This document shows, piece after piece, positions 1 to 11,469 of a DNA stretch of 64,000 nucleotides. The translations under genes and the position numbers were made by a program. Each line of letters opens with the position of its first letter. The stretch's first letter is position 1. Under the pieces are notes generated by a model. That model had not been told where the DNA came from and did no database searches. It worked only from the letters and a program-made list of their open reading frames with translations. The stretch is from positions 1,389,979,863 to 1,390,043,862 of the forward strand of contig OY856410.1 in assembly GCA_963693085.1 (NCBI GenBank), given 5' to 3'. The DNA is from Alisma plantago-aquatica (Eukaryota > Streptophyta > Magnoliopsida > Alismatales > Alismataceae).

Positions 1-198
1 AACGACTTCACATCACGAGCAATAACGACTCTTCAAACGAGGATGGATACAATACATCATCAATGTAGAACAACTTTTCATACTGAATTCACTTTTATGT
101 TTGAACAAGAAGTTACGCCTATTTTAAGTTGAAATTTTTTATTTGAAATCTATGTTCCGAACCTGACATTATTTTACTAATCATCAATCATGTTTTAG

Positions 199-706
199 AT
201 GTCGATGAATCCATCTGAAGTTCCGACGTGTGATTGTGGGTTAGATGCAGCCTTGTGGCTTAAAACAGAGGATGCAGGGTTGTATGATTTTGGCATTCTG
301 AGTGAATGGCCGGGCAAAATGTATTACATATGTCCTCCTCCTGAGGTGTGCTAGTATCTACATACATAATAGGTTGCCCTTGTGTACGGTGCACATTCTT
401 TGTCATTCACTTAAACTTGATAATACATTTTAGGGAAAAGCTCAGTGTAGATACTTCTATTGGGAAGTCGATCTCCCCCCAACAATTGATTCTTTGAAAG
501 CTGAGATTATGTTACTAACTATCAAATGCAAGTCACTATGGGGCCAGGCAATGAACATGAAGGACTTTGTTGGAATTCATCACAACTACAATGATATATA
601 CAGCCAAAAAAATTATGAGCATGAGGTTCTCGAACACTATGTTGCCAGTCTGGAGGAAGATTGTAGTCTTCTTTTTGACATTCCTTCACCCACAGTGACA
701 CCATAA
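199..706 (+). CDS. GRF-type zinc finger protein, two exons
   Basis: Exon 1 is 199-345 and exon 2 is 434-706. The intron (346-433) has GT...AG ends (CTGAG|GTGTG and CATTTTAG|GGAAAA), is phase 0, and joins two otherwise separate reading frames into 139 codons. Residues 11-13 read CDCG, then come YYICPPPE (C45) and, just after the splice, GKAQCRYFYWEVD (C54). This is the C-x-C-x31-C-x8-C spacing and the FY.C...C.FF.W pattern of the GRF zinc finger, a nucleic-acid-binding module found in many short plant proteins of unknown role. The rest of the C-terminal half is not recognised. The ATG lies directly after TTTTAG, so an untranslated or coding upstream exon is possible. It may be a host gene or cargo of a DNA transposon ending near 3033. 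Function is unknown. Confidence 0.6.
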
Positions 707-980
707 TGTTGAATGGAAGAGATACATTAAGTTTGTCTTCTCGACTTACATTGTCTACCATTTGATATTTTCAACATTTAATCTTTCTTAATTCATCTGT
801 TGTACTACATTAATAGGCTTTTGTTATTTCTCATAATGTTGGTATATGTTTTATGGAGGGTGTATGTTTTTTCATCGTGATTTTGCTGAATGTTAGTTAG
901 CACCAAATATGCATATTATATTCCCTTAATTGTGCCATACACCCTTATGTCTGAAATATATTACTAATAGAATATGTAAT

Positions 981-1336
981 ATGGCTGGGCCTCCAACGAC
1001 GCCTTATTTTATGTGGTGTATGGAGCTTGATATGGTTCTCAGAGGTATGATGAGAAACCAATATGAGTTGGGGAGATGTGTTAATGGAGTATATACTACA
1101 CAGGCTTGGATGGAGGCATGGCGTGACTTCTGAAACATAACTGGGGGCCTTACATATCTTTGACTGAGTTGCAGATGAGATGGCAACACATACGGAGAGA
1201 GTTCATAAGAGACAATCTTTTTATTTTGGGAGATTTATTGCCTCCCCCGCCATTGGCCGTGCAACGCAACTTTGTGACGGCTCGTTGCATTTACCCACCT
1301 AGGGTTGTTGAATACCTTGTTAACACTGATGAGTGA
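981..1336 (+). pseudogene. Myb/SANT-like DNA-binding domain protein, frameshifted
   Basis: From the ATG at 981 the frame reads MAGPPTTPYFMWCMELDMVL, continues through VYTTQAWMEAWRDF, and stops at 1131-1133. A second frame then resumes with NWGPYISLTELQMRWQHIRR and runs to a stop at 1334-1336. Together they show the spaced aromatic pattern of plant Myb/SANT-like domains (W...F...; L..RW..I...F) of the kind encoded beside PIF/Harbinger transposases and in L10-interacting MYB-like proteins. The assignment is by pattern only. The break is a small indel near 1133, or a missed intron. A proline run (DLLPPPPLA) follows the domain. If the neighbourhood is a Harbinger-type element, this would be its DNA-binding partner protein; no DDE transposase is visible in the window. 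Confidence 0.4.
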
Positions 1337-1633
1337 ATCAAAAAACCATGTTAGACGGCGAAAGTAACACATGAACTTGTAATATATATCCACGAAATTG
1401 TAGTTGTTTGTGTATACTTCACAACATTTAGTTGCAAAACATGTGTTGCATTGTTTTGTTTGGACCATCACTTGAAAAACTTCTACTTTATTGTTATGCA
1501 TTGAAGGCATCCATCACATTCTTACTTGTTTGTAGCTAAGTTTGTCTGAAGCATTTATTTGTATTCAATATTGTCACAATTATCTTACTATTATTGATAT
1601 TTGCTAATAGTTATATTTATTTATTAACTATAG

Positions 1634-2017
1634 ATGTCGTCATCATGGTCAAAGGCAATGACAAAGTTTGAAAAATTATTGATGTCTCCGTCGAAGATTC
1701 AAAAATATGTAGAAGAAAACCTTATTTGCAAGAAACAATGTTGCGAGCCTACACGTGATGAGGGCACAAATGTGAGCCACGAACAAGGCAAGGGTGTTAC
1801 TCTTCCTATTCACCATCTTTCGTTGTTGTTTCAGTGGCCGAAAGATGCCATCAAATAGGAAACCAATCAGTTGTTGAACGAAGCTTGTCCTGTGTCATGG
1901 GACAAGTACGACGAGGCCATGAAGTTGGCTGACTAGGACATTCCTACCTGGGATCAAAGCATGTCCCCCATAGTGGCTTCTTACCATCTTAGATTGTGTA
2001 GCGGTGTCTATGTCTAG
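1634..2017 (+). pseudogene. unrecognised ORF broken by two in-frame stops
   Basis: The frame opens at an ATG directly after ACTATAG, reads about 74 codons (MSSSWSKAMTKFEKLLMSPS...), meets TAG at 1856-1858, continues in the same frame (NQLLNEACPVSWDKYDEAMK), meets TAG at 1934-1936, and reaches a last stop at 2015-2017. The readable sequence between the stops suggests one former reading frame rather than chance. I do not recognise a family. Its placement after an acceptor-like TAG, like the GRF gene, suggests it could be an internal exon. It may belong with the GRF and SANT-like ORFs upstream to one decayed DNA transposon or to one locus. Confidence 0.3.
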
Positions 2018-2824
2018 GTCCAGGGCAGACCTCTCCTTTGTGTCCCTTAGTTTGTATGTTAGAGATGTATTTGCCCGAGAACCAACAAGTTATTATCTAT
2101 TTTTTTATGTGGTATTAAGTTCTACTAGAGACATGCTATTCTCTTTGCTACACATGATTGCTACCATTGAATTTAAATGCATTAAATTATGCATTTTATA
2201 TATTACTTATTTGTTATTTATTATATAATATATTCTTTATGCAATTATAGTTGAATGCTATCTTTCATTGAACAACAACAATATCAAGGTGTTACACACA
2301 TTACTTGACATATCACGATTTTCTTTGCATCCGTATTAATATTCACGTTAATTTAATGTACAATTAGAAGAGAGTGAACTGATTAAAATTTAAAAAATTA
2401 GAGCATGTCCACAAACATTAAACAACATGATTTTGAGTTAGAGGCCACGAATAGGATATATTTGCTAAGTCGCACTCATCACTTATTTATAGGTATATAA
2501 CAAGATAACAGAACAATTTCAATAATCTTTTCATTTTACATTTCTTGGATCAAATATGTAAAATACTACCTATTTACAACATACACAGCAATCGAAGACA
2601 ACAATACAATTGGTTTTTTTAAATCATCATGTACTTATGACCATACTCATATATTATGTTTAATTTTCCTAAGTACAAAACTGACATTCACAAAATTCAC
2701 AAAATCTACATTGATTTTTGTAAAAAAAAATTGCCCTTCTGCTTAAGCGGCATCAAAACTACACATTCCTTACTCTTGTTAAAATAGTTCTACATTTCAG
2801 GACAGAATCAACAAATATTGACTA
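2018..2824. other. AT-rich non-coding stretch
   Basis: No reading frame, splice pattern or repeat that I can interpret. It is AT-rich with several T and A runs. It separates the broken ORF ending at 2017 from the subterminal repeats starting at about 2825. Confidence 0.5.
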
Positions 2825-3033
2825 TGTTGCCAAACAAAAGCAGACTGAATCCAGCCTAGTAGCCAAATAGAATCATACTGCAATCAGACTCAAATTAGAC
2901 CAGCTGACCAGAATCAGATTGGGATGCCAAACAGAATCAGGTTGGGTTGCCAAATAGAATCAGACTGAATCCTGACTAACGCCGTCTAGTCCAGTCCAGA
3001 CTATGAAATCCCATTCTGTTTCCAAACAGGGGC
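2825..3033. repeat. subterminal repeats and candidate right end of a DNA transposon
   Basis: Four imperfect copies of a CCAAA(C/T)A(G/A)AA-type motif, partly followed by CAGACTGAATCC, occur near 2829, 2872, 2927 and 2949. The sequence CAGACTGAATCC itself occurs at about 2841 and 2960. The block ends with CCAAACAGGGGC (3022-3033), whose reverse complement GCCCCTGTTTGG resembles the terminal inverted repeats of plant PIF/Harbinger and hAT elements. The other terminus lies outside the window, so neither the inverted-repeat partner nor a target duplication can be checked. Confidence 0.35.
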
Positions 3034-3046
3034 TTTGGTCTGACTC

Positions 3047-3859
3047 AAAATAAGATACCTTTAGGACTCTCTCATCTTGTTCATCCCTTCTCAACTCAAA
3101 TGATGTTATGGATTTTAAGGAATAGGGTTTTCTCTCTCTTCCTCACCCTCTTGAGGTATGGGTAAAGTTGATAAGGTTTAAGGAATCCTCCACCAAATTA
3201 ATAAAAAGCATGTAAATAGGATGTCATGGACATAAGCTTGATAGTTTAAGCGTAAACTAAAGAATTGTTGCATGCTTAGGTCGTATGACATATGTTGTCA
3301 TGCCCTTAGGAGAGACCTGAGGCTATACCTTCTTGTCAGGAGGATGGGTAGAGAGAGTTGGACTTGGAGGGAGAGATCTCCATTAAAGGTAGATATATGG
3401 TACATCCTCTAAGGATGATGCTAACCCTAACCTTAAGTAAAGGTTAGAGAGAGATGACACAATGAGTTAGATGTCATGGTAGACTAGGTGTGGGGGTGGA
3501 CATGCCTTTGGATGCCCATATGAGCCATGAGAGGTTGGATGACCTAGTACCTTTGGCGACCCAACCCTGGGTAGGGTCGTGCATTCTAGAGTGAAGGATA
3601 GCCCCTTCAATGATGAGGTTAGTGAAGAACCTATGGAAACCTCATGAGCTTATATGAGAATGGCATAGTATGCACCCAAAGTACATCAGTAGTACGAGCA
3701 GTAGGTTGAAACGCGGGCCAGGAGAGTGTGATGGATAGCTTATGAGATAAGCATAAAGGGCAATGGATAATCTTGATTAAACATAAGTTCAACAGAGGCT
3801 TCACCCATGTAGGGGTATGCTTGTGAGCTTGATTCACCTTCTAAGAGGGAGGAACTCTA
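3047..3859 (+). other. left remnant of element Y internal region
   Basis: No open frame on the plus strand. The only open frame is a short antisense one without family signature (about 3631-3837). The base composition and vocabulary (runs of AGAGAG, GGTTAG, CCCTAA) resemble 41016-42500, the part of Y on the other side of Z. Assignment to Y rests on contiguity once Z and one target duplication are removed. Confidence 0.4.
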
Positions 3860-5674
3860 GTAATTGTGGCAAAGTGAATCACAAAAACATGATTTACTTA
3901 AGCGGAAGCGTTTGTTAGCAGCGGATTACTGAAAACAACTAAAAATTAAAACCATTATCAAAGAGATCCATACACTGGAAAACTCTTTCAAAAAGAACCA
4001 AAGTAATTTAATTACATTCTGGTTCACAAGTACATGTCGAGTACCATCTCTTCTCAGGGATTACAAGCATCAACTGCCATGTTAAAACTGTACACAGGCA
4101 ACATATGAACCTCGAGGCATCAAGCCAAAATCTCAGATCGATTCATTAAACTAACTACTGACTCTAAGGACCTGAGAGTACAGAGACAACACATAGGACT
4201 CTATATACAAGACATAATAGCCAATGTCTCCACCTGAGAATTCACTATTGTCCTTGTTACAGCTGTTGTTGCTCTTCCCTTGCTGTAGGGTTTCTAACTC
4301 TTCCTCCGCGTCTACCTAAAAATTTGGATCCCACGGGAGTGAGACAATTTGAAATTGCCCCAGCGAGAGATATAATCTCTATTTAGAATAAACTGAGCAG
4401 AGGAATCATATATATTCGATAGAAATTAAATTAATGCCTAAACATGTTACAACAATATTCTTATTCAAGGTATTTCAACTATAACTTAATAAAGGAGCAT
4501 GTCACTTATCCAATAAGGAATATGAAGAACATGTATAACTTTTATCCGATATACTAAGCAAGATAACATCAAATAGTGATTCTCGTATTTCCACCTTAAG
4601 AAAATATGCTATCCGACTGATTACATTTTAGAATCAAACTTAATGCCCTGAAGAGATGAAGTATACCATTCGTGCTCCAACTGACCATGATTACGTTAAA
4701 GCATCGGTACCATACAAGGTCAATGGAAGAGTCAGACTCCAAGACCTCAACCTTCTCAATCAGTATGAGATTACATGGAAGAGACATCACGTGGCAAACT
4801 GCAATTAGCTTGCCAGTGTATAGTGGCATCTTCACGATAGAGTTATAGCCCACAACATATACTTTGTTCAGGGTTATGGCCCGTAGCCAATGCCTGGTAT
4901 CATATCATGGAGTCATGGCCCGTAGCCATACTCATACTGGGGTATGGTCCGTAATCAATCCCATGCATAGGATATAGCCCACAGCCATTGCTATGGTACA
5001 TAAGGATATAATTGCCCAATTACCCCCACATATTCAAAAATATGTGCTCCGAGTTAAACTCGTTTCACCATTAAGCAAATTCTGACGCTGATGGCTCTAC
5101 GGTCAGGGCAACTACCTTATATGATATCACTTGATTAATTAAGTGTCTTACCATATTCTTTTAGCATCAAACAAGTTCTCAAACATCAATTATTTTAACA
5201 ATTGCTACAAAGAATCTGTAATACTTTCATCAAGTATTGTTCAAATCTATAATAAAGCATTGGGATATCAATCCCTCATCTCATCAGGAGGATTCTCATC
5301 CTTTCACAAACTCATCATCATCATTATAATAAAATGGTTATTCAAACCCTCAGTTCATCACATAATATTTGTTACCACTTATCATGTAACTAAAACACCT
5401 TCAGGTCATCTGACCAAGGCAACATGATACTTTCTACACAAGCATCTCACATGGCTCTCAAGGCCCATTTCATCTCTTGTTACCTCTAACTAGGCAACAA
5501 AGCATGTTATGGCTCACAAGGCCCATTAACAATAATAAATGCAACATCATAGCTCTTACCTGGCTATGCTCATCATCTCATGATACCCACATTGTTAGAA
5601 CACATGATGATAATTATATCAATTTCATATCAACATCATGCTATACAAGGGTAACACCACTAATCCTTCCTCAG

Positions 5675-6130
5675 GGTTAGGGTTTCCCATTTCATGTCAA
5701 TCAAGGATTACTCATTCCATTATCCATCATTAGAGCTATGGTTAATCATCTCATTGCCCAAAATTAGGGTTTCATGTACCATAACCCAAGATTAGGGTTT
5801 CTCATACCTTTACCCTGTATTAGGGTTAGGACTTCAAACTAGGGTTTCACATAGTAACACATAGCATCACCCTGGATTAGGATTTCATATCACATTACAT
5901 CACCCTATATTAGGGCTTCACATTACATTACCTTGTATTAGGGATTCTCATCACATCATTACCTTGAATTAAGATTTCATATAACATTTCCCCTAAAATT
6001 AGGGTTTCATGTAGCTTTGCCCAACATTTGGGTTTTCATGAAGCATTCCCTTAATATTGGGTTTTTCTTTAAAATTCCCTAAATTAGGGTTAGGGTTCAT
6101 CACCATTCTCAATTAGGGTTAATTGATCTC
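5675..6130 (-). repeat. telobox-like array in Z LTR
   Basis: About a dozen TTAGGGTTT or near-matching motifs occur every 25-40 bp, usually as TTAGGGTTTC(A/T)CAT. On the element's sense strand they read AAACCCTAA, the plant telobox, which is also a permutation of the telomere repeat. They are interspersed, not head-to-tail, so this is not an interstitial telomere. The same array is present in the other LTR (about 13915-14210 and 38460-38560). Confidence 0.7.
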
Positions 6131-6599
6131 TCTAACAAGGATCATACCCTAATTACATCTTGTATTCTTGTTGAGAGTGTTGAGGTTTAATCACTACATG
6201 ATTATCACTCATGTATATGTTCCTCTCTCTCATCCTCTCTAGGAGGTTAATTACTTTAATCTTGGTTAGATTGAATCAACTTGAATGAAGAGTTGACATA
6301 GTGTATTAGGCCATTGCCTCCATAAGCATCAAAGGTTAATCACTTTAAAGGTACTAATCATCTAAATACTTTAGAGGTACAACCACTAGATTTAACTTGG
6401 ATATATATTATTTAACAATTAAGGGATTAATTGGTCCTTTATAACTTTGAATTTAATAGATTTCCAAATGGTTTTGTTACTTTTGAACCTTTAAACGATA
6501 TTGAGGTACTTGACCTCCATACGGTCTTAAGGTGCTTGACCTCCATACGGTCTTGAGGTACCTTGACCTTCAAATGGTCTTGGTTCAAGTGTAACTCAA

Positions 6600-7210
6600 A
6601 TCAACTCATTCGGTCTTGAAACCGAATCAACCATTCGATCTTTAGACTGATTTCATTCATTCGACCTTGAAACCGAATCAACCATTCGATCTTGAGATTG
6701 ATTTCATTCATTCGGTCTTGAAACCGAATCAACCATTCGATCTTGAGACTGATTTCATTCATTCAGTCTTGAAACTGAGTGCTCATCAATTGCTTTGAAA
6801 CCAAATGGACAATCTAACATTGAGATCGATTGAACCTCAAATGGTTTGAGATCGTTTGATCCCAAATGGTCAACACCTTCATTCGGTCAACACTTTCATT
6901 CAGTCAACACTTTCATTTGGTCAACCTATTCAAACGGGTTGAAACCGTTTCAACATCAATTAGAGTTTTGAACCCAATTGGATTAGGGTTTAAAATTAAG
7001 GGACCATCGATTGTTGAATATTTTTTTTTATCTTAATCATTTATAAATATTGGATCTTCATCCAATCATAGAATCACTTGACTACAAATGGTGTTGAGCT
7101 CCATATGACCTCAAGCAGTCTTGAGACTGTTTGCCCTCAAACTGTCTTGAGACCATTTGGTGTCAAACAATCTTGAGACCGTTTGATCACCAAAAAGCAA
7201 AACCGTTTGC
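6600..7210. repeat. 51-bp tandem repeats with inverted-repeat cores in Z LTR
   Basis: ATTCGGTCTTGAAACCGAAT (6608-6627) is an inverted repeat with a short loop. It recurs with period 51-52 bp (the CTTGAAACCGAATC motif near 6614, 6666 and 6717), alternating with CCATTCGATCTTGAGACTGA. Looser CGGTCAACA and CTTGAGACCGTTTG units continue to about 7210. The counterpart in the other LTR is 39045-39620. Confidence 0.75.
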
Positions 7211-8610
7211 ACATGGTCTATGTTGAGGTGTGTGCTTAAGATAGCATCTTCATCTTCAAGCTTCAAACCCTCGAAATCAGTTGTGATTCTTATGGTGATT
7301 TCAACAATTAATCAAATGGAATTTTGAGAATGAAGAAAGAATCAACATATGATAACGAATGAAATCAATAACAATGTTTAAGGGTTCAAGTTATATAACC
7401 CACCTTCAAAGTTGAATACAAGCTTCAACCTTCACGTACTTAATGGTGAATGAAGCTTTCTCAACCTCCCAACGTCCATCCTCAAGCTTTGAGTGAAAAG
7501 AATTGGCTAGGATTGAAGATTGAATGGAGAAAAGAAGAAATCAAGCATTGATTTTCGATTTCCACCATGAAATCAAGGTTGCAGATGACTATGGAGCTTA
7601 CCTACAGGTTTGGGCACGTCTCGTGTTGCTCAAAAGCTCCCTTGTGCACGGACAAAGCAAGGAGAGAAAGAAAATCCGAAAAAGAGTCTTCAAGTGGGTG
7701 GAAAATGAAGTGTTTATAAGGGAATTTCAATGAGAGAGAAAGTGATATAAAAATCCTTTAACTCCCAAAATTGGTGCCACATCTCCCTCTCAAATCCTTG
7801 CATGCAAAGCCATCTTCCCCACCTTTGAATTCCTCTTCATTATCCATGAATTAAAAGAAAATCAATTAAGCGCCTTAATTTATATAATACTAATATCCCA
7901 TTTTTAGTGGATATTACCTTTTAGTTTACTAATGTGAGTGGGCTCTCTACTCACTTAGGATATTTTCGTGGCCTTTGCAAGGAACAAGGACGTTCACACT
8001 TATGCAATTCAACCTTCAGATATTTGGTTGAAGGGAACTCCCATTAATATATTTATTTTTGCATTAAGTTGAATTATGTTTCCAATTATGCTTAAATCTG
8101 AATTATTTTAATATCAAGATTCTCTCTCCTCCAAAGTGATTCCAATGAGACACCCCTCTCACTTTAATTTCTCGTCATGATGCCAAGAAACATGAGGGAC
8201 TCTCTAGAAGTGACATTTTTCATATTGAACCCTAGGTTTTGGGTAATTTGCATATTACACCAAAACTAGGTTTTAATGCACAAACATTGCTCAATAAGCT
8301 CTTTCTTGGTATCCAGGCTTCCACAAGCCATATCTCTGCATTATTGTCATTCTTATGATGCTTCAACATCTGAGGAACATTTTACCATGTAACATTTGTA
8401 AATTATCCCCTCAACTTGGGTAATTTGCACACTAGTCCAAAATAAGCAAAACATTATTTCAACATTATTCAAAAAGGACTAAAATTGAAACATAAGTTTC
8501 TATTGAGCCTTAATTACTTTTCAAGAGATAAGAGCAAGCATATAATTAACTTTATTAAACAAAACAACTAGGGTTAAAGCATAACCTAGGTCAGGGATGT
8601 TACAAATTAT

Positions 8611-8619
8611 CCACCCCTA
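8611..8619 (-). other. polypurine tract of element Z
   Basis: In element sense this reads TAGGGGTGG, just before the 3' LTR start (TGTAACATCC), and follows the lineage-typical GATTTCGGGGACGAAATC block. It is the expected plus-strand primer site. Confidence 0.7.
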
Positions 8620-8640
8620 ACAGGGATTTCGTCCCCGAAA

Positions 8641-8979
8641 TCATAAACAAAAAAGAGAAGGGTACTTCCTCCTCATCTCTTCCTCTAGTTCCCACGTAGC
8701 TTCTTCAATGTCATGGTGATGCTAGAGAATTTTCACAAGACATATGTCTTTCTTTTTCAGATTTTTAATTCTTTTATCAAGGATCATCACAGGTCCTTCA
8801 ACATATGATATACCATCATTCAATTCTACCTCCACAGGTTGCAGAACTATCTCTGTGTCAGGATGACACTTCCTCCGCATGGAGATATGGAATACTGGAT
8901 GCAACTTATGCAGCTCAAGTGGCAATTCCAACTTATAGGCTACCTTTCCAACCCGTTCAATGATTGGATAAGGCCTCAT
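8641..8979 (-). pseudogene. Z pol C-terminus: integrase tail and chromodomain
   Basis: In element sense the frame reads MRPYPIIERVGKVAYKLELP, then HPVFHISMRRK, and EGPVMILDKRIKNLKKK. After one TAG (in place of the usual Trp) it continues HHHDIEEATWELEEEMRRKY and stops at 8641-8643. The GPF-like integrase C-terminal part followed by a chromodomain with EEATWE is diagnostic for Tekay/Del chromoviruses, where it is thought to steer integration to heterochromatin. A stretch between 9201 and 8980 is homologous but carries stops and a frameshift. Confidence 0.85.
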
Positions 8980-9200
8980 AAATCTAGGAGCTAACTTTCC
9001 CTTCTTTCCAAATCTAAGAACACCTTTCCAAGGTGAGACTTTGAGATATGCTTTGTCTCCAACTTGGAATTATAAAGGTCTTCGCCATTAGTCGGCGTAT
9101 GCTTTTTGTCTATCCTGTGCAACCTTTAACTGTTGTTGGATTACTTTAATCTTCTTAGTTGTCTGCTGCACTAGCTCAGGACCCAGAAGTTGATATTCTC

Positions 9201-10157
9201 CTATTTCATACCAACATAACGGAGATCTACAACATCTACCATATAATGCTTCATATGGTGCCATGTCAATCTGTGTTGATATCTATTATTGTAAGCAAAT
9301 TCTATCAAGCTCAGGTGTAGATCCCAATTTCCTACAAACTGAAGGACACATGCCCTAAGCAAATCCTCCAAGGTTTGTATGGTCCTCTCAGATTGTCCAT
9401 CTGTCTGTGGGTGAAAGGCAGTACTAAACCTTAACTGCATACCCAAAGCTTTATGTAGTCGTTCCCAAAAATGACTCGTGAACTGGGGACCTTTATCAGA
9501 AACAATAGTAGCTGGAACCTCGTGCAACCACACTATATCATCTATATATATCTGTGCAAGCTTCTCAGCAGTGTAGGTTGTTTTGACAGGAAGGAAATGT
9601 TTTGTCTTAGTCAACCTATCAACTATCACCCATATGGAATCATGACCTTTGGTTGTTCTAGGAAAACCAACTACAAAGTCCATGGTCACATGATCCCATT
9701 TCCACTTCGTTATTGGCAAAGGTTGCATTGTTCCTGTGGGCTTTTGATGTTCAACTTTAACTTGCTGATACACCAGACACCGCATAACAAATTCAGCAAC
9801 ATCTTTCTTCAATCCAGGCCACCAATACATATCCTTCAAATTATGATACATTTTGGTGCTCCCTGGATGCATTGCATACGTCGAAGAATGAGCTTCCTCC
9901 AAAACTAACTTCCTTAAGTCATTGGCATCAGGTACTACCATCCTACCATGGTAACAGACCACCTGGTCCTCTGACTCCTGAAAGCCATCCCATTTCTCAC
10001 TACCATACTCTGACCTAATCTTCTGAACTACAACATCAACTTGTTGTGCTTCTTTAATATGCTGTCTCAGAGTAGGTTTTATGTGCATCTCAGCTAACAA
10101 CCTGGCTAACAAAGATACCTTAAGATGTACATTGTCTTGTCTTAAGGAGATAAGCAT
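9201..10157 (-). pseudogene. Z integrase
   Basis: This 318-residue open segment contains the zinc-binding region (H90, H97, C127, then Y130 where the second Cys of CxxC is expected) and the rve core with D160 (TMDFVVGF), D221 (IVSDKGPQF) and E257 (TDGQSERTI), a D-D-35-E spacing. The catalytic triad is intact but the zinc finger has lost one ligand. After about residue 291 the frame leaves the family consensus because of an indel, and the expected sequence resumes in another frame toward 8980. It directly follows the RNase H segment, as usual in gypsy order. Confidence 0.9.
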
Positions 10158-10163
10158 ATCTCT

Positions 10164-10502
10164 CTAAAAGCACACTAAGCAGTTCAACTGTGCTTTATCT
10201 AAGGCTGGTGATGATGATTTCATGGTTAGTGCATCAGCCACTACATTAGCCTTTACTGGATGATAATCAATTGTACAATTGAAGTCCTTGATTAACTCCA
10301 TCCAATGACGTTGTCTCATGTTCAACTCATGTTGTGAAAAGATATATTTTAGATTCTTATGGTCGGTGAAAATCAAGAATGTTTCTCCATACAGATAATG
10401 TCTCCAGATCTTCAAAGCATGGACCACAATAGCTAGCTCTAGTTCATGTGTTGGATAATTATCCTCGTGTTTCTTAAGCTGTCGAGAGGCAAAAGAAATC
10501 AC
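10164..10502 (-). pseudogene. Z RNase H domain
   Basis: Typical gypsy RNase H motifs are visible in order: [59 protein letters not shown] and ANVVADAL. In-frame stops lie on both sides: TAG just upstream in the sequence before the DNQVISFAS motif, and a stop after residue 112. It degrades the RNA template strand during reverse transcription in active relatives. The stops fit CAG-to-TAG change. Confidence 0.88.
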
Positions 10503-10754
10503 TTGATTATCCTACATCAACACGCATCCTAGACCATTCTTAGATGCATCACAAAAAACTATGTACCCCTTCCCTTACTTAGGTAACACCAATATAGGTG
10601 CACTTGTTAATCTTTCTTTCAACAACTGGAAAGAATGTTGACATTTGTCATTCTAAACAAAAGGAACCTCCTTCCTAGTCAACTTGGTTATGGGTAAATC
10701 TATAGAACTGAAGTTCTTAATGAACCTCCTGTAGTAGCCTTCCAGTCCAAGAAA

Positions 10755-11386
10755 TTAACTACGAATCTCCATCGGTGTCTTCGGCTGTTCCCGTTGCAGG
10801 ATAGATTCTACCTTATTAGGATCAACACAGATACCTAAGGCAGATATTACGTGTCCTAGGAAAGAAACTTCTGGTAACCAAAACTCACATTTGCTAAACT
10901 TAGCATACAACTTATGCTCTCTTAGCAAAGTTAAAGCCTGACAGAGGTGCTGCTCATGTTGTTGAGCATCTCTACTGTATATCAAGATGTCATCTATGAA
11001 GATTACTATGAATTGATCAAAAAAGATCGAAAGATTCTATTCATGAGTTCCATGAATGCAGCTGGTGCATTAGTTAGTCCAAACGACATAACTATGAACT
11101 CATAGTGACCATACCTTGTCCTAAAGGAAGACTTAGGTATGTCACTCTCCTTAGTATGCAACTGATGATATCCCAACCTCAGATCTATCTTAGAGAAGAT
11201 AGTTGCACCACAAAACTGATCAAACAAGTCATCGATCCTTAGTAGAGGATACTTGTTCTTTATGGTTACTTTATTCAACTGTCTGTAATCAATGCATAAC
11301 CACATTGATCCTTCCTTCTTCTTAACAAAGAGAACCAGAGCACCCCATGGTGAAGTACTCGGTCGGATAAAACCCTTCTCAAGCAA
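10755..11386 (-). pseudogene. Z reverse transcriptase
   Basis: Segment 11386-11006 reads [15 protein letters not shown] sequence, [34 protein letters not shown] (motif A Asp) and [17 protein letters not shown] frameshift near 11020 moves to the frame with FIDD (11000-10989, the catalytic motif) and [40 protein letters not shown]. It stops near 10755; homology (GLEGYYRRF and beyond) continues with further stops to 10503. All RT motifs are present but the gene is not translatable as one protein. Confidence 0.9.
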
Positions 11387-11469
11387 CTCCTACAACTGTT
11401 TCTTGAGCTCTGCCATCTCTGCAGGTGCCATTCTATACAGTGTTTCTGCTATTGGTTGCATGCCCAGGA

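Larger units (their letters stand above)
3865..8604 (-). repeat. 3' LTR of element Z
   Basis: It is 4740 bp with TG...CA ends. It matches 12083-14258 joined to 38459-41010. Notable internal structure: four imperfect copies of an ATGGCCCGTAGCCA-type unit (about 4870-4990), a telobox-like array (about 5675-6130), 51-bp tandem units containing an inverted repeat (about 6600-6780), and further CGGTC...GACCG stems to 7210. Short ORFs here (for example 5143-5427 and 5477-5680, plus strand) recur in the other LTR and carry no protein signature. Confidence 0.9.

Noticed and set aside
5675..6130. Interstitial telomere array
   Set aside because: Motifs are interspersed at 25-40 bp, not head-to-tail seven-base repeats, and belong to the LTR sequence present in both LTRs.
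9471..9908. 145-codon plus-strand ORF
   Set aside because: Antisense shadow of the Z integrase, whose motifs are on the other strand.
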